Source: Streptomyces malaysiensis subsp. samsunensis (GTDB lineage Bacteria > Actinomycetota > Actinomycetes > Streptomycetales > Streptomycetaceae). Taken from it: a DNA stretch of 64,000 nt. A program made the translations under genes and the position numbers. Shown piece by piece: positions 43,031 to 53,684 of the stretch (position 1 is its first letter; every line of letters begins with the position of its first letter). The notes under the pieces are model-generated. The model had not been told where the DNA came from. It saw nothing but the letters and a program-made list of their open reading frames with translations, and made no database searches. Location of the stretch: contig NZ_JANIIC010000001.1 in the NCBI RefSeq assembly GCF_024519315.1, positions 124,001 to 188,000 on the forward strand, given 5' to 3'.

Positions 43031-45664
43031 TCAGCCCTTGGGGAGGGCCGCCAACTGGGCGGTGATCCGGGCGATATCGGCATCGGCAGTCGCCTGCCGG
43101 GTGCGGATCTTCTCCACGACATGGTCGGGGGCCTTGGCCAGGAAGCCCTCGTTGGACAGCTTCGCGGTCGTCTGCGCCTTGTCCTTCTCGGCCGCGGCGA
43201 GGTCCTTGGCCAGCCGCTTGCGCTCGGCCTCGACATCGATCGCACCGGACAGGTCCAGCGCCACGGTCGCGCCCGCGACCGGCAGCGAGGCGGTGGCCGT
43301 GAAGTCCTCACCGGCCGGCTGGAGCCGCAGCAGGGAGCGCATCGCGTCCTCGTGGGCGGCGAGCGAGGTGCCGGAGAGCTCCAGCCGGGCCGGGACCCGC
43401 TGACCGGGCTGGAGGCCCTGGTCGGCACGGAACCGGCGGACCTCGGTGACCACCTGCTGGAGGTTCTCGATCTCCCGCTCGGCCGCCTCGTCCCGGAAGC
43501 CGCTGTCGCCCGGCCAGTCCGCGATCACGACGGACTCCTGGCCGGTCAGCGACGTCCACAGCTTCTCGGTGACGAACGGGACCACCGGGTGCAGCAGCCG
43601 CAGCGTGACGTCCAGGACCTCGCCGAGGACGCGCCGGGCGGCGTCGGCCTCCGCGCCGCCCTTGGCGAAGGTGGTCTTGGACAGCTCGACGTACCAGTCG
43701 AAGACCTCGTCCCACGCGAAGTGGTAGAGGACGTCGGAGAGCTTGGCGAACTGGTAGTCCTCGTAGTACGCGTCGACCTCGGCGACCACCGCGTTCAGCC
43801 GGGACAGGATCCAGCGGTCGGTGGCGGACAGCCGCTCGGGAGCGGGCAGTTCGCCCTCGACCGTCGCGCCGTTCATCAGCGCGAAGCGGGTCGCGTTCCA
43901 GATCTTGTTGGCGAAGTTGCGGGACGCCTGGACCCAGTCCTCGCCGATCGGGACGTCCACCCCGGGGTTGGCGCCCCGGGCCAGGGTGAAGCGGACCGCG
44001 TCCGATCCATAGGCGTCCATCCAGTCCAGCGGGTTGACCGCGTTCCCAAAGGATTTGGACATCTTCTTGCCGAACTGGTCACGGACCATGCCGTGCAGCG
44101 CGATGGTGTGGAACGGCGGGGTGCCGTCCATCGCGTACAGGCCGAACATCATCATCCGGGCGACCCAGAAGAAGAGGATGTCGTATCCGGTGACCAGGAC
44201 CGAGTTCGGATAGAACTTCTCCAGGCTCTCGGTCGGCTCGGGCCAGCCGAGCGTGGAGAACGGCCACAGGCCGGATGAGAACCAGGTGTCCAGGACGTCG
44301 CTGTCCTGGTGCCAGCCCTCGCCGCCCGGCGGCTCCTCGTCCGGTCCGACGCAGACGACCTCGCCGTTCGGCCCGTACCAGACCGGGATCCGGTGACCCC
44401 ACCACAGCTGGCGCGAGATGCACCAGTCGTGGAGGTTGTCGACCCAGTCGAAGTAGCGCTTGGCCATGTCCTCCGGGTGGATCTTCACCCGGCCGTCGCG
44501 GACCGCGTCGCCCGCGGCCTTGGCCAGCGGGCCGACCTTGACCCACCACTGCATGGACAGCCGCGGCTCGATGGTCGTCTTGCAGCGCGAGCAGTGGCCC
44601 ACGGAGTGGGTGTACGGGCGCTTCTCGGCGACGATCCGGCCCTCGGCGCGCAGGGCGCCGACCACGGCGCTGCGCGCCTCCAGCCGGTCCAGGCCCAGGA
44701 AGGGGCCGTGGGCGGTGATGACCGCGTGCTCGTCCATGACGGTCAGGTTCGGCAGGCCGTGCCGCTGCCCGATCTCGAAGTCGTTCGGGTCGTGGGCCGG
44801 GGTGACCTTGACCGCGCCGGTGCCGAACTCGGGGTCGACGTGCTCGTCGGCGACGATCGGGATCCGGCGGCCGGTGAGCGGCAGCTCGATCTCGGTGCCG
44901 ACCAGATGGCGGTAGCGCTCGTCGTCGGGGTGGACCGCGACCGCGGTGTCCCCCAGCATCGTCTCGGCACGGGTCGTCGCGACGACGATCGAGTTGTCCC
45001 CCTCGCCGTACCGGATCGAGACGAGTTCGCCGTCATCGTCGTCGTACTCCACCTCGATGTCCGAGATGGCCGTGAGGCAGCGCGGGCACCAGTTGATGAT
45101 GCGCTCGGCGCGGTAGATCAGCTCGTCCTCGTAGAGCCGCTTGAAGATCGTCTGGACGGCCTTGGAGAGCCCCTCGTCCATGGTGAAGCGCTCGCGGTTC
45201 CAGGCGACACCGTCGCCCAGGCGCCGCATCTGGCCGGAGATCTGCCCGCCGGACTCGCGCTTCCACTGCCAGACGCGCTCGACGAACGTCTCCCGGCCCA
45301 GGTCGTGCCGGGAGACGCCCTCCTTGGCCAGCTCGCGCTCGACCACGTTCTGCGTGGCGATGCCGGCGTGGTCCATACCGGGCTGCCAGAGCGTCTCAAA
45401 GCCCTGCATTCGCTTGCGCCGGGTGAGCGCATCGATGATCGTGTGCTCGAAGGCATGGCCGAGGTGGAGCGAGCCGGTCACATTGGGGGGCGGGATGACG
45501 ATGGTGTAGGGCTCTTTGTCGCTCTTCGCGTCCGCCTCGAAGTAACCGCGCTCTACCCAGCGCTCGTACAGCGGCCCCTCTACATCGGCCGGCGCGTACT
45601 GGGTCGGCAGTTCGGGGTGGCTGTTCGGCCCGTTCGTGGGGCGCTGCGAAGAGTTCTCGGTCAC
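43031..45664 (-). CDS. valS: valyl-tRNA synthetase
   Basis: Charges tRNA-Val. The 877-residue protein shows the class I HIGH-type [14 protein letters not shown] (about residues 58-71), the CP1 editing domain ([32 protein letters not shown]), the KMSKS loop [16 protein letters not shown] (about 532) and the valine-specific C-terminal coiled coil from about residue 810. The start is the GTG at 45664. No leader peptide or T-box was found upstream, unlike leuS. It is followed by a 28-bp hairpin that probably isolates it from the PBP gene. Confidence 0.97.
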   Translation of the reverse strand: MTENSSQRPTNGPNSHPELPTQYAPADVEGPLYERWVERGYFEADAKSDKEPYTIVIPPPNVTGSLHLGHAFEHTIIDALTRRKRMQGFETLWQPGMDHAGIATQNVVERELAKEGVSRHDLGRETFVERVWQWKRESGGQISGQMRRLGDGVAWNRERFTMDEGLSKAVQTIFKRLYEDELIYRAERIINWCPRCLTAISDIEVEYDDDDGELVSIRYGEGDNSIVVATTRAETMLGDTAVAVHPDDERYRHLVGTEIELPLTGRRIPIVADEHVDPEFGTGAVKVTPAHDPNDFEIGQRHGLPNLTVMDEHAVITAHGPFLGLDRLEARSAVVGALRAEGRIVAEKRPYTHSVGHCSRCKTTIEPRLSMQWWVKVGPLAKAAGDAVRDGRVKIHPEDMAKRYFDWVDNLHDWCISRQLWWGHRIPVWYGPNGEVVCVGPDEEPPGGEGWHQDSDVLDTWFSSGLWPFSTLGWPEPTESLEKFYPNSVLVTGYDILFFWVARMMMFGLYAMDGTPPFHTIALHGMVRDQFGKKMSKSFGNAVNPLDWMDAYGSDAVRFTLARGANPGVDVPIGEDWVQASRNFANKIWNATRFALMNGATVEGELPAPERLSATDRWILSRLNAVVAEVDAYYEDYQFAKLSDVLYHFAWDEVFDWYVELSKTTFAKGGAEADAARRVLGEVLDVTLRLLHPVVPFVTEKLWTSLTGQESVVIADWPGDSGFRDEAAEREIENLQQVVTEVRRFRADQGLQPGQRVPARLELSGTSLAAHEDAMRSLLRLQPAGEDFTATASLPVAGATVALDLSGAIDVEAERKRLAKDLAAAEKDKAQTTAKLSNEGFLAKAPDHVVEKIRTRQATADADIARITAQLAALPKG

Positions 45665-45783
45665 GCCCGCAGTGTAAAGGGCCGCGGCCTTCCGTTACGA
45701 ACCCGTTGTGGCCCCCGGGGCCGAGGCCCCCAGGGGCGTCGGGAAGGATGTTTGGTACCTGTCATGCGCATAAGGAGAGGCAC

Positions 45784-46719
45784 ATGAGCCATCAGCAGCC
45801 GCCGCCGCAGCCCGGCCCCTACGGGGGGCAGCCCGGGCCGTACGGCGCCGGTCAGCCGCCGGTGCCCAATCCGTACGCGCAGAGCCCGGGGTACGGCGGG
45901 CCGCCGCAGGGCGGCTACGGCCAGCCGGGTCCGTACGGCGGGTCCGGTGGCTACGGCCACCCCCAGCCCGCGAACCCCTACGGGCAGCAGCCCCAGCCGG
46001 GCCCCCCGCCCCAGCAGGGGCCGGGCTACTACGGCGGTCCCCGGACGCCGCCGCCCGCCCCGGCCCCCGCACCGGCGTCCGGTGGCCCGGGCAAGGGCAG
46101 GAAGGCCGGTCTCGCGGTCGGCGCGGTGGTGGTCGTGGCGGCGCTGGGGGTGGGGGCCTACGCGCTCTTCGGCGGCGGCAGCGGCGGCCCGTACAAGCTG
46201 ACCACGCCCAAGACCGTGGCCGCGGACTACGAACGCCAGGGCTCGGGCACGGACGACAGCGATCTGTCCGCGGCGGGCCGTAAGGACCTCCAGCAGGTGC
46301 CGGTCGTCAAGGATCCGCATCTGGTGGCGGCCGACTACCAGACCTCCGGCAAGGAGATGCTGAAGTTCACCGGCGTCTGGGGCGATGTGACCGACCCGCA
46401 GCGGGGCGCGGACCTCGCGCTGGCGGTCATCGTCAAGACGCTGCGGGACAACGGCACGGCGCAGCCCAAGGGCAGCCCCCAAACGTTCTCGCCGGACGGC
46501 TTCGACGGGGACGTCCTGAAGTGCCAGTCCATGAAGTTCACCTCGGATCAGGGATCCATGGAGGCCCCCGCGTGCGTCTGGGGCGACAAGGACACCCTGG
46601 GCGTCACGGTCATGGCGGACCCGGCGGCCGCGGTGCTCGGCGGTGGCATGTCCCTTGAGGACGCCGCCGGCATCACGGCCAAGGTGCGCGAGGACGCGCG
46701 CGTCGAGATCGACGGCTAG
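45784..46719 (+). CDS. Pro/Gly/Tyr-rich bitopic protein, paralogue 1 of 3
   Basis: A protein of 311 residues starting at the ATG at 45784 behind AAGGAGAGG. Residues 1-100 are a low-complexity head of GPYGGQ, NPYAQ and GYGQPG units. A basic stretch and one span follow (about 107-128, [20 protein letters not shown]). The extracytoplasmic domain of ~180 residues starts YKLTTPKTVAADYERQ and has two conserved cysteines (VLKCQSMKF, ACVWGDKD) and the end ITAKVREDARVEI. Paralogues 2 and 3 follow in tandem. The function is unknown. The head resembles Streptomyces DUF4190-like membrane proteins only in composition. Confidence 0.78.
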   Translation: MSHQQPPPQPGPYGGQPGPYGAGQPPVPNPYAQSPGYGGPPQGGYGQPGPYGGSGGYGHPQPANPYGQQPQPGPPPQQGPGYYGGPRTPPPAPAPAPASGGPGKGRKAGLAVGAVVVVAALGVGAYALFGGGSGGPYKLTTPKTVAADYERQGSGTDDSDLSAAGRKDLQQVPVVKDPHLVAADYQTSGKEMLKFTGVWGDVTDPQRGADLALAVIVKTLRDNGTAQPKGSPQTFSPDGFDGDVLKCQSMKFTSDQGSMEAPACVWGDKDTLGVTVMADPAAAVLGGGMSLEDAAGITAKVREDARVEIDG

Positions 46720-46770
46720 CCCGCGACCGGCGCACGGCAACAAAAGAGCAGTTTCTAACGAGGGATGAAG

Positions 46771-47763
46771 ATGAGCTACGACCAGCCGGGCCCTTACGGC
46801 CAGCAGCCCCAACAGCCGGGTCCCTACGGACAGGGTGGAGCGGCCGGCCAGCCCGGCTACGGCTACCCGCAGCAGCCGGGTCAGCCGGGTCCCTACGGAC
46901 AGCCGCCGCAGCCGCCTCAGCAGGGCTACGGCTACCCCGGCCAGCCGCAGGGGCAGCCGGGCCCCTACGGCCAGCCCCCGAACCCGTACGCCCAGCAGCA
47001 GCCGTACGGCCAGCCGGGCATGCCGGGCCCGTACCAGCCGGACCCGGGGCAGGGCGGCAAGAAGAAGGGCCTGGCGATCGCGATCGGCGCGCTGGTCGTG
47101 GTGGCCGCGGTCGTCGGCGGCATCCTGGTGGTCCAGGGCGGCGGGGACGACGACAGCGGTGGCGGCGGCAAGGTCGCCGACGACAGCAAGCGGTACAAGC
47201 TCATCACTCCCCAGACAGTGGCCGGCGACTACACCAAGGACTCCTCCGGCGGGGGCGGGCTCACCTCCTCGGACGCGAACGACTTCGAGAAGTTCGGCGT
47301 CACCAACCCCGTGACCGTGAGCGCGGAATACAAGTCCGGCGAGGGCATGAGCGCCAAGAAGCTCCAGCTCAACGGCGTCTGGGGCAATGTGAAGGACCCC
47401 GAGGCGGTCGTCGACGGCGCCTTCGCGAAGATCGCGCAAGAGGCCGAGAAGGACTCCTCGACCAGCAGCGGGATGAAGGCCGAGCTCGTGGGCAGCCCGG
47501 AGTCGGTGACGCCCAGCGGCTTCGAGAACGCCGTGATGAAGTGCCAGAACACCAAGTTCACCCCGACCGGGGACTCGAGCTCCAGCGGCATTCCCAGCAA
47601 GGGCTTCTCGATACCGATCTGCATGTGGGGCGACCACAGCACGGTGGGCTATGTGGTCGTCTCCGACGCGGCCGCGGCGCTGTCCGGCAACAGCATGTCA
47701 CTCGACGAGGCCGGCGAGATCACCGCGAAGGTCCGCAAGGACGCACGCGAGGAGATCACGTAG
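46771..47763 (+). CDS. Pro/Gly/Tyr-rich bitopic protein, paralogue 2 of 3
   Basis: A protein of 330 residues; the ATG at 46771 is preferred over the in-frame ATG at 46765 because AGGG is six bases upstream. The head (1-95) repeats GPYGQ, QPGYGYP and QQGYGYPGQP. The span is at about 98-120 (AIAIGALVVVAAVVGGILVV). The outside domain starts YKLITPQTVAGDYTKD and carries the paired cysteines in VMKCQNTKF and CMWGDHS, ending ITAKVRKDAREEI. It is closest to paralogue 1, about 50 bp upstream, so cotranscription is likely. No function is assigned. Confidence 0.78.
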   Translation: MSYDQPGPYGQQPQQPGPYGQGGAAGQPGYGYPQQPGQPGPYGQPPQPPQQGYGYPGQPQGQPGPYGQPPNPYAQQQPYGQPGMPGPYQPDPGQGGKKKGLAIAIGALVVVAAVVGGILVVQGGGDDDSGGGGKVADDSKRYKLITPQTVAGDYTKDSSGGGGLTSSDANDFEKFGVTNPVTVSAEYKSGEGMSAKKLQLNGVWGNVKDPEAVVDGAFAKIAQEAEKDSSTSSGMKAELVGSPESVTPSGFENAVMKCQNTKFTPTGDSSSSGIPSKGFSIPICMWGDHSTVGYVVVSDAAAALSGNSMSLDEAGEITAKVRKDAREEIT

Positions 47764-47821
47764 TCGAGCGGGTCGTCCCGTTCTCAGGCCGCAGCCGATC
47801 CGGAGGGGGATCCTCACACCC

Positions 47822-48670
47822 ATGAGCCACAACCAGCCACCGCCGCCGGGTCCCTACGGCGGCGGACCCGGCCCGTACGGGGGCGCTCAGCCCCATCCGT
47901 ACGGCGGGGGGCAGCAGCAGCCCGCGGAACCCAACCCGTACGCGCAGGCGCCGGGTTACGGCTATCCGCAGCAGCCCCCGCAGGGCTACGGCTACCCGCA
48001 GCAGGCGGGTCCCTACGGCCAGCCGCCCTACCCCGCGCCGCCCGCGCCGGGCGGGGGCTCCGGGGGCGGCAACCGCACCAAGATCATCGCGGTGACGGTG
48101 GCCGGGCTCGTGGTGGTGGGTGCGATCGTCACCGGCGCCGTGGTGCTGGCCGGTGGCGACGACGGCCCGAAGGCGATGAAGCTGGTCACCCCCAAGACGC
48201 TCGCCGACGGCACCTACACGCTGGACAAGGGCACGGACGACCTCGACCACGAGGGCACCAGCGTGCAGGGCAGCATGCCGGAGGGCGCGACCTCGGTCCT
48301 GGCCCAGTACAAGCGGTCGGACGACGACAACTCCGGGCTCGCCTTCTCCGGTATGTACGGCGAGATCAGCGACCCGGACACGGTCCGGGACGAGATGTTC
48401 AAGGGCTTCGAGGGCGGCGACGGCTCCCCCTCGGTGGAGAAGGGGCGCAAGCGGTTCCAGCCGGAGGGCGCTGACGGCCCGTCGGTGGAGTGCGAGGTGG
48501 TCAAGCTCTACGACCGGATCTACGCCCCGGCCTGCGCCTGGGCGGTGGGGACGGACGCGGCGATGGTGCTGGACGTCAACGCGGAGAACACCTCGGCGTC
48601 GGACGCCGACATGGAAGCCTTCGCCAAGGTGACCGCGGGCATCTACCAGGACACCCGCAAGCCCGCCTGA
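47822..48670 (+). CDS. Pro/Gly/Tyr-rich bitopic protein, paralogue 3 of 3
   Basis: A protein of 282 residues starting at the ATG at 47822 (MSHNQPPPPGPYGG, the same opening as paralogue 1). The head (1-80) is made of PYGG, NPYAQ and GYGYPQQ units, followed by a span at about 87-108 (IIAVTVAGLVVVGAIVTGAV). The outside domain starts MKLVTPKTLADGTYTLDK and has two cysteines (VECEVVKL, PACAWAVG). It is the most divergent of the three and lacks the ITAKVR-type end. It closes the plus-strand run before a bidirectional terminator. Confidence 0.75.
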   Translation: MSHNQPPPPGPYGGGPGPYGGAQPHPYGGGQQQPAEPNPYAQAPGYGYPQQPPQGYGYPQQAGPYGQPPYPAPPAPGGGSGGGNRTKIIAVTVAGLVVVGAIVTGAVVLAGGDDGPKAMKLVTPKTLADGTYTLDKGTDDLDHEGTSVQGSMPEGATSVLAQYKRSDDDNSGLAFSGMYGEISDPDTVRDEMFKGFEGGDGSPSVEKGRKRFQPEGADGPSVECEVVKLYDRIYAPACAWAVGTDAAMVLDVNAENTSASDADMEAFAKVTAGIYQDTRKPA

Positions 48671-48704
48671 ACGGCCCGCAAGAAGCCCACAGGGCGCGTA
48701 CGAC

Positions 48705-48739
48705 ACGAAGAGGGCCCCGGGGACCGGGGCCCTCTTCGT
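48705..48739. terminator. bidirectional hairpin terminator
   Basis: Perfect 16-bp stem (48705-48720 with 48724-48739, loop GGA) between the convergent paralogue 3 and clpX. Confidence 0.85.
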
Positions 48740-48757
48740 ACGCTCTCAGCGGGGCGC

Positions 48758-50044
48758 CTACGCGCTCTTCTCGTGCCGCTCGCCCGGCTCGGTGCCACGG
48801 GAGCGGGGCACCAGCGTGGGGTTCACATTGGAGTGCACGACGTCCTCGGTGATGACGACGCGGGCCACGTCCTTGCGGGACGGCACCTCGTACATCGCCG
48901 ACATCAGCACCTCCTCGATGATGGCGCGCAGACCCCGGGCCCCGGTGCCGCGGAGGATCGCCTGGTCGGCGATGGCCTCCAGGGCCGGACGGTCGAAGTC
49001 CAGCTCCACACCGTCGAGTTCGAACAGCCGCTGGTACTGCTTCACCAGCGCGTTCCGCGGCTCGACGAGGATCTGGAGCAGCGCCTCGCGGTCGAGATTG
49101 TGCACGGAGGTGATGACCGGGAGACGGCCGATGAATTCCGGGATCATTCCGAACTTCACCAGGTCTTCGGGCATGACCTCCTGGAACTGGTCGCTCGCCT
49201 CGATCTCGCGCTTGGAGCGGATCGTGGCGCCGAATCCGATGCCCTTGGCGCCCGCCCGCGCCTCGATGATCTTCTCCAGACCGGCGAAGGCGCCGCCCAC
49301 GATGAACAGCACATTCGTGGTGTCGATCTGGATGAACTCCTGGTGCGGATGTTTCCGGCCGCCCTGCGGCGGAACCGAGGCGGTGGTGCCTTCCAGGATC
49401 TTCAGCAGCGCCTGTTGAACGCCCTCACCGGACACATCACGGGTGATCGAGGGGTTCTCGCTCTTACGGGCCACCTTGTCGATCTCGTCGATGTAGATGA
49501 TGCCCGTCTCGGCCTTCTTGACGTCGTAGTCGGCGGCCTGGATCAGCTTCAGGAGGATGTTCTCCACGTCCTCGCCGACATAGCCCGCCTCGGTGAGCGC
49601 GGTGGCGTCGGCGATGGCGAAGGGGACGTTCAGCATCCGGGCGAGGGTCTGCGCGAGCAGGGTCTTGCCGGAGCCGGTGGGGCCGAGCAGCAGAATGTTG
49701 GACTTGGCCAACTCGATGCCGTCGTCGCGGTTGTGGCCGCCGTTCTCACCCGCCTGGACCCGCTTGTAGTGGTTGTAGACGGCGACCGAGAGGGCCTTCT
49801 TGGCGGCCTCCTGGCCGACCACATAGCCCTCGAGGAATTCATAGATCTCGCGCGGCTTGGGGAGTTCCTCCCAGCGCACTTCGGAGGTCTCAGCGAGCTC
49901 CTCCTCGATGATCTCGTTGCAGAGATCGATGCATTCATCGCAGATGTACACACCCGGGCCCGCGATGAGCTTCTTCACCTGCTTCTGGCTCTTCCCGCAG
50001 AACGAGCACTTGAGCAGGTCGCCGCCGTCACCGATGCGTGCCAC
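48758..50044 (-). CDS. clpX: ATP-dependent Clp protease ATP-binding subunit ClpX
   Basis: AAA+ unfoldase that feeds ClpP. The 428-residue protein has the N-terminal zinc-binding domain with cysteines 13, 16, 35 and 38 (CSFC, CDEC), Walker A GPTGSGKT (121-128), Walker B IIYIDEID, and the GIGFG loop that docks into ClpP. The sensor 2 region is [13 protein letters not shown]. The start is the GTG at 50044. clpP2 precedes it with a 180-bp gap containing a strong hairpin, so clpX may also be transcribed from its own promoter. Confidence 0.98.
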   Translation of the reverse strand: MARIGDGGDLLKCSFCGKSQKQVKKLIAGPGVYICDECIDLCNEIIEEELAETSEVRWEELPKPREIYEFLEGYVVGQEAAKKALSVAVYNHYKRVQAGENGGHNRDDGIELAKSNILLLGPTGSGKTLLAQTLARMLNVPFAIADATALTEAGYVGEDVENILLKLIQAADYDVKKAETGIIYIDEIDKVARKSENPSITRDVSGEGVQQALLKILEGTTASVPPQGGRKHPHQEFIQIDTTNVLFIVGGAFAGLEKIIEARAGAKGIGFGATIRSKREIEASDQFQEVMPEDLVKFGMIPEFIGRLPVITSVHNLDREALLQILVEPRNALVKQYQRLFELDGVELDFDRPALEAIADQAILRGTGARGLRAIIEEVLMSAMYEVPSRKDVARVVITEDVVHSNVNPTLVPRSRGTEPGERHEKSA

Positions 50045-50179
50045 GAGGTGCTTCCCCTTCGCCTTGGATCCGCTTTGCTCCGCGGAACCGGGTGCTTGCG
50101 CTGCGCTTTCTGCTTCTTTTCCCGTGGGCCGGGGCCCCCAGCCCTCTACGACGGTACCTTGCCGGGCCCCCGGTTCGGG

Positions 50180-50210
50180 CCCCCCTTGGACCTACTCGGT
50201 CCAAGGGGGG
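50180..50210 (-). terminator. hairpin terminator between clpP2 and clpX
   Basis: Perfect 13-bp stem (50180-50192 with 50198-50210, loop TACTC), with a second GGGCCC-type palindrome just downstream. It separates clpP1P2 from clpX. Confidence 0.75.
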
Positions 50211-50226
50211 TGTCACCACCGAAGAT

Positions 50227-50898
50227 TCAGCCGAGACCGACCGACGTCTTGCGGGTGGAAACGATCTGGTCGACAAGACCGTACGACAGGGACTCCTCGG
50301 CCGTGAGGATCTTGTCCCGCTCGATATCGTCGCGGATCTTCTCGATGGGCGTGGTGGAGTGCTTGGCCAGCATCTCCTCGAGCTGCGAACGCATGCGAAG
50401 GATCTCGTTGGCCGCGATCTCCAGGTCGGAGACCTGACCACGCCCGGTCTCACTGTACGGCTGGTGGATCAGGATCCGGGCATTGGGCAGGGCCATCCGC
50501 TTACCCGGCGTACCGGCGGCGAGCAGTACGGCCGCGGCGGACGCCGCCTGGCCCATGCAGACCGTCTGGATGTCGGGCTTGACGAACTGCATCGTGTCGT
50601 AGATGGCGGTCAGCGCGGTGAACGAGCCGCCGGGCGAGTTGATGTAAACCGAGATATCACGGTCCGGGTCCATCGACTCCAGGCACAGCAGCTGCGCCAT
50701 GACGTCGTTGGCCGAGGCGTCGTCGATCTGGACGCCCAGGAAGATCACGCGCTCTTCGAAGAGCTTCGCGTACGGGTCGTACTCGCGGATGCCCTGGGAG
50801 GTGCGCTCGACGAATCGCGGAACGACATAGCGGGATTCGGCCATCGGGCCGTCGTACAGGCCGCTGCCGGGGAAGTTGCTCATCTGGGTCTTCACCAT
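50227..50898 (-). CDS. clpP2: ATP-dependent Clp protease proteolytic subunit ClpP2
   Basis: Serine protease subunit of about 218-223 residues. The catalytic Ser is in [19 protein letters not shown], the His in [11 protein letters not shown], and Asp is expected in the following helix (EIRDxIERDK-type region, here [16 protein letters not shown]). It forms mixed complexes with ClpP1 in actinobacteria. The longest reading starts at the ATG at 50898; the ATG at 50883 (MSNFPGSG) is equally plausible. It lies 46 bp downstream of clpP1 in one operon. Confidence 0.96.
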   Translation of the reverse strand: MVKTQMSNFPGSGLYDGPMAESRYVVPRFVERTSQGIREYDPYAKLFEERVIFLGVQIDDASANDVMAQLLCLESMDPDRDISVYINSPGGSFTALTAIYDTMQFVKPDIQTVCMGQAASAAAVLLAAGTPGKRMALPNARILIHQPYSETGRGQVSDLEIAANEILRMRSQLEEMLAKHSTTPIEKIRDDIERDKILTAEESLSYGLVDQIVSTRKTSVGLG

Positions 50899-50944
50899 CC
50901 TGTGGCGATCTGGGGGCTGGAGGTCGGCTACGGGACGGCGGGAC

Positions 50945-51559
50945 TCAGGCCCCGGTGCCGCCCCCGCCCGGAACGCTGGAGGCGGACGTCATGACGTCGT
51001 CGACCAGGCCGTACGCCTTGGCTTCCTCGGCGGAGAACCAGCGGTCGCGGTCGGAGTCACGGACGATCTGCTCAACCGACTGGCCAGTGTGGAAGGCGGT
51101 CAGCTCGGCCATGCGCTTCTTGGTGTGCAGCAGCCGCTCGGCGTGAATCTTGATGTCCGAGGCGGAACCCGCCAGGCCCGCGGAGGGCTGGTGGATCAGG
51201 ATCTCGGCGTTGGGCAGCGCGAAGCGCTTGCCCGGGGTGCCCGCGCTCAGCAGGAACTGGCCCATCGAGGCGGCGAGGCCCATGGCGATGGTGACCACGT
51301 CGTTCTGGATGTACTGCATGGTGTCGTAGATCGCCATGCCGGCCGAGATCGAGCCGCCCGGGGAGTTGATGTAGAGATAAATGTCCTTTTCCGGATCGGC
51401 GGCGAGCAGGAGCAGCTGAGCCGTGATCTTGTTGGCGATGTCGTCGTCGACCGGCTGGCCGAGGAAGATGATCCGCTCGCCGAGCAGCCGGTTGTAGACC
51501 TGGTCGCCGAGGCCACCGACGGTCGGCTCGCCGGCGGCGGAAGGCATCGTATTCGTCAC
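50945..51559 (-). CDS. clpP1: ATP-dependent Clp protease proteolytic subunit ClpP1
   Basis: A 204-residue serine protease subunit: oxyanion and strand region [19 protein letters not shown], catalytic Ser in [14 protein letters not shown], catalytic His in [11 protein letters not shown], and Asp in the [15 protein letters not shown] region. The start is the GTG at 51559 behind AGGTGGATAC. It is the first gene of clpP1-clpP2. A ClgR box lies ~170 bp upstream, so activation by ClgR is expected. Trigger factor is encoded just upstream in the same orientation but is separated by a terminator. Confidence 0.97.
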   Translation of the reverse strand: MTNTMPSAAGEPTVGGLGDQVYNRLLGERIIFLGQPVDDDIANKITAQLLLLAADPEKDIYLYINSPGGSISAGMAIYDTMQYIQNDVVTIAMGLAASMGQFLLSAGTPGKRFALPNAEILIHQPSAGLAGSASDIKIHAERLLHTKKRMAELTAFHTGQSVEQIVRDSDRDRWFSAEEAKAYGLVDDVMTSASSVPGGGGTGA

Positions 51560-51726
51560 GTATCCACCTGCTCGTCTCTGACGGCTTACTGGCCGTCTCA
51601 GCGTCTTCTTCTGGGGTTCGGGGACCTGGCGCCGGTGCGGCCCCGGCGGGCTTGTGAGACTCCCCTGCCCTCGTATCTACGGACCCTAACGCGCTGGTCG
51701 GCGGGCGCCATCCCGCATCAGGAACT

Positions 51727-51740
51727 GTTCGCTCTGAGCG
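51727..51740 (-). promoter_or_regulatory. ClgR operator upstream of clpP1
   Basis: The plus strand reads GTTCGC, TCTGA, GCG, an exact match to the GTTCGC-N5-GCG box described for the Streptomyces activator ClgR, which controls the clpP1 operon and lon. It sits about 168 bp upstream of the clpP1 start. Confidence 0.8.
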
Positions 51741-51772
51741 CATGTCCCGGCGCCGGGGCGGCGTCGCGGAAC

Positions 51773-51814
51773 ACGAACGGGCCCGGACGCGCGCAGACGT
51801 TCGGGCCCGTTCGT
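51773..51814 (-). terminator. hairpin terminator of tig
   Basis: Perfect 13-bp stem ACGAACGGGCCCG (51773-51785) with its complement (51802-51814), 24 bp after the trigger factor stop and just upstream of the ClgR box. Confidence 0.8.
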
Positions 51815-51837
51815 ACGGGCTGTGGAGCGGGCCGGGA

Positions 51838-53274
51838 TCAGCTCTCGGCCTTGTCCTGCTTCTCCTGGGGCTCCGCGGGCTCCTCGGCGGCCTCGGTCGC
51901 CGCCTCGGCGGGCTTCTCCTCGGCCTCGGAGGTGACCTCGACCGTCTCGCCGGTCTCGTCCTCCTCGTCGTCCAGGTCGACGGTCTCGCCCTTGTCGTCG
52001 ACGACCTTGGCGGCCTCGACCACCACGGCCAGCGCCTTGCCGCGGGCGACCTCGCCGACGAGCATCGGCACCTGGCCGCCCTCGACGACGGCCTGGGCGA
52101 ACTGGTCGGGGCTCATACCGGAGGACTGCGCACGGCGCATGAGGTGCTCGGTGAGCTCCTCCTGGCCGACGGACAGCTGCTCCTTGTTGACCAGCTCGTC
52201 GAGGACGAACTGGGTCCGGATGCCCTTCTCGGCCTGCTCCTTGAGCTCGGCCTCGAACTCCTCGGCGGTCTTGTCCTGCATCTGGAGGTACGAGTCGAGG
52301 TTCAGACCCATCTGGGCCAGCTGGTGGTGCTCGAGGTTGTGCTTACGGGTGTTGATCTCGTCCTGGAGGAGCTTCTCCGGGATCGGCACCTCGACCAGCT
52401 CCAGGAGGGCGTCCAGCACCTTCTCCTGGGCCTGGGTGGCCTGCTCGAACTTCTTCGACCGCTCCAGGCGCGTACGGCTGTCCGCGCGCATCTCCTCGAG
52501 GGTGTCGAACTCGCTGGCCAGCTGGGCGAAGTCGTCGTCGAGCTCGGGCAGCTCACGGGCCTTGACCTCGGAGACCTTGACCGAGACCTCGGCCTCCTTG
52601 CCCTGGGCGGAGCCGCCCTTGAGCTCGGAGGTGAAGGTGGCGTCGCCGCCCGCCTCCAGGCCGGTCACGGCCTCGTCGATGCCGTCCAGCAGCTCGCCCG
52701 AGCCGATGGTGTAGGTGACGCCGGTGGCGACGCCGTCCTCCAGGACCTCGCCGTCGACCTTGGCCTCGAGGTCGATCACGACGATGTCGCCCTCGGCGGC
52801 GGCGCGCTCCACCGGGGTGGTGGTGGCGAAGCGCTCGCGCAGCTGCTCGACGGACTTGTCGATGTCCTCGTCCGAGACCTCGACGGAGTCGACGGTGACC
52901 TCGATACCGGAGTAGTCCGGGATCTCGATGGCCGGACGGATGTCGACCTCGGCGGTGAAGGTCAGCAGCTCATTGTCCTTGAGCTCGGTGATGTCCACCT
53001 CGGGCTGGCCGAGCGGGTTCAGCTCACCCTCGTTGACCGCGTCGGTGTAGAACTTCGGGAGCGCCTCGTTGACCGCCTCTTCCAGCACGGCGCCACGGCC
53101 GAACCGCTGGTCGATGATGCGGGCAGGGATCTTGCCCTTACGGAACCCGGGCACCGTGACCTGCTGGTTGATCTTCTTGTACGCCGCGTCGAGGCTGGGC
53201 TTGAGCTCCTCGAAGGGCACCTCGACAGTGAGCCGAACCCGGGTCGGGTTCAGGTTCTCCACGGCGCTCTTCAC
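51838..53274 (-). CDS. tig: trigger factor
   Basis: Ribosome-bound chaperone for nascent chains with peptidyl-prolyl isomerase activity. The 478-residue protein has the N-terminal ribosome-binding domain with the GFRKGKIP signature, the FKBP-like domain ([35 protein letters not shown]), the arm-like C-terminal helices, and an acidic Glu/Ala-rich tail of about 50 residues typical of actinobacteria. The start is the GTG at 53274 ([13 protein letters not shown]) behind AAGGAG; the 99 in-frame codons upstream run into a tRNA gene and are excluded. Confidence 0.97.
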   Translation of the reverse strand: MKSAVENLNPTRVRLTVEVPFEELKPSLDAAYKKINQQVTVPGFRKGKIPARIIDQRFGRGAVLEEAVNEALPKFYTDAVNEGELNPLGQPEVDITELKDNELLTFTAEVDIRPAIEIPDYSGIEVTVDSVEVSDEDIDKSVEQLRERFATTTPVERAAAEGDIVVIDLEAKVDGEVLEDGVATGVTYTIGSGELLDGIDEAVTGLEAGGDATFTSELKGGSAQGKEAEVSVKVSEVKARELPELDDDFAQLASEFDTLEEMRADSRTRLERSKKFEQATQAQEKVLDALLELVEVPIPEKLLQDEINTRKHNLEHHQLAQMGLNLDSYLQMQDKTAEEFEAELKEQAEKGIRTQFVLDELVNKEQLSVGQEELTEHLMRRAQSSGMSPDQFAQAVVEGGQVPMLVGEVARGKALAVVVEAAKVVDDKGETVDLDDEEDETGETVEVTSEAEEKPAEAATEAAEEPAEPQEKQDKAES

Positions 53275-53428
53275 GGTTGGGTCTCCTTGGGGGCTGACGT
53301 GTGGTGTTCGGCTGCGGTGCGCTGTCGCGTCGCAGCGGATTCGCGTCCGGTTAAAAGACACAGACACGCAGCTTGCATAGTAACCGCAAGCATGACGGGC
53401 CCCACAACGCGATCTTGACGTCTGTGGA

Positions 53429-53505
53429 TGGTCGGGGTGGCCGGATTCGAACCGACGACCTTCCGCTCCCAAAGCGGACGCGCTACCAAGCTGCGCCACA
53501 CCCCG
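53429..53505 (-). tRNA. tRNA-Pro (anticodon TGG)
   Basis: Cloverleaf starting CGGGGTGTGGCGCAGCTTGG with acceptor CGGGGTG/CACCCCG, anticodon loop TTTGGGA (TGG) and T loop TTCGAAT. The discriminator A is followed by an encoded CCA (53429-53431). Confidence 0.97.
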
Positions 53506-53684
53506 TCGGTGCGACACGTAGGGTACATGCCCGCGGACCCCCCGGCTGCCGCTTATTCGACTGGTGGGCAAGGGTGTGCGGGGAGCGGGGAGGAACCGCT
53601 ACGATGCATGCCGTGCCGCGGTTCGGGTGATCACGCCTGGGCGGGGTGTTCCGGGAGACCGGTGCATCCGTGTACGCGGCGTGT

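Noticed and set aside
45665..45783. A valine leader peptide or T-box upstream of valS
   Set aside because: The short divergent gap shows no run of Val codons, no T-box-like sequence and no terminator, unlike the leuS leader.
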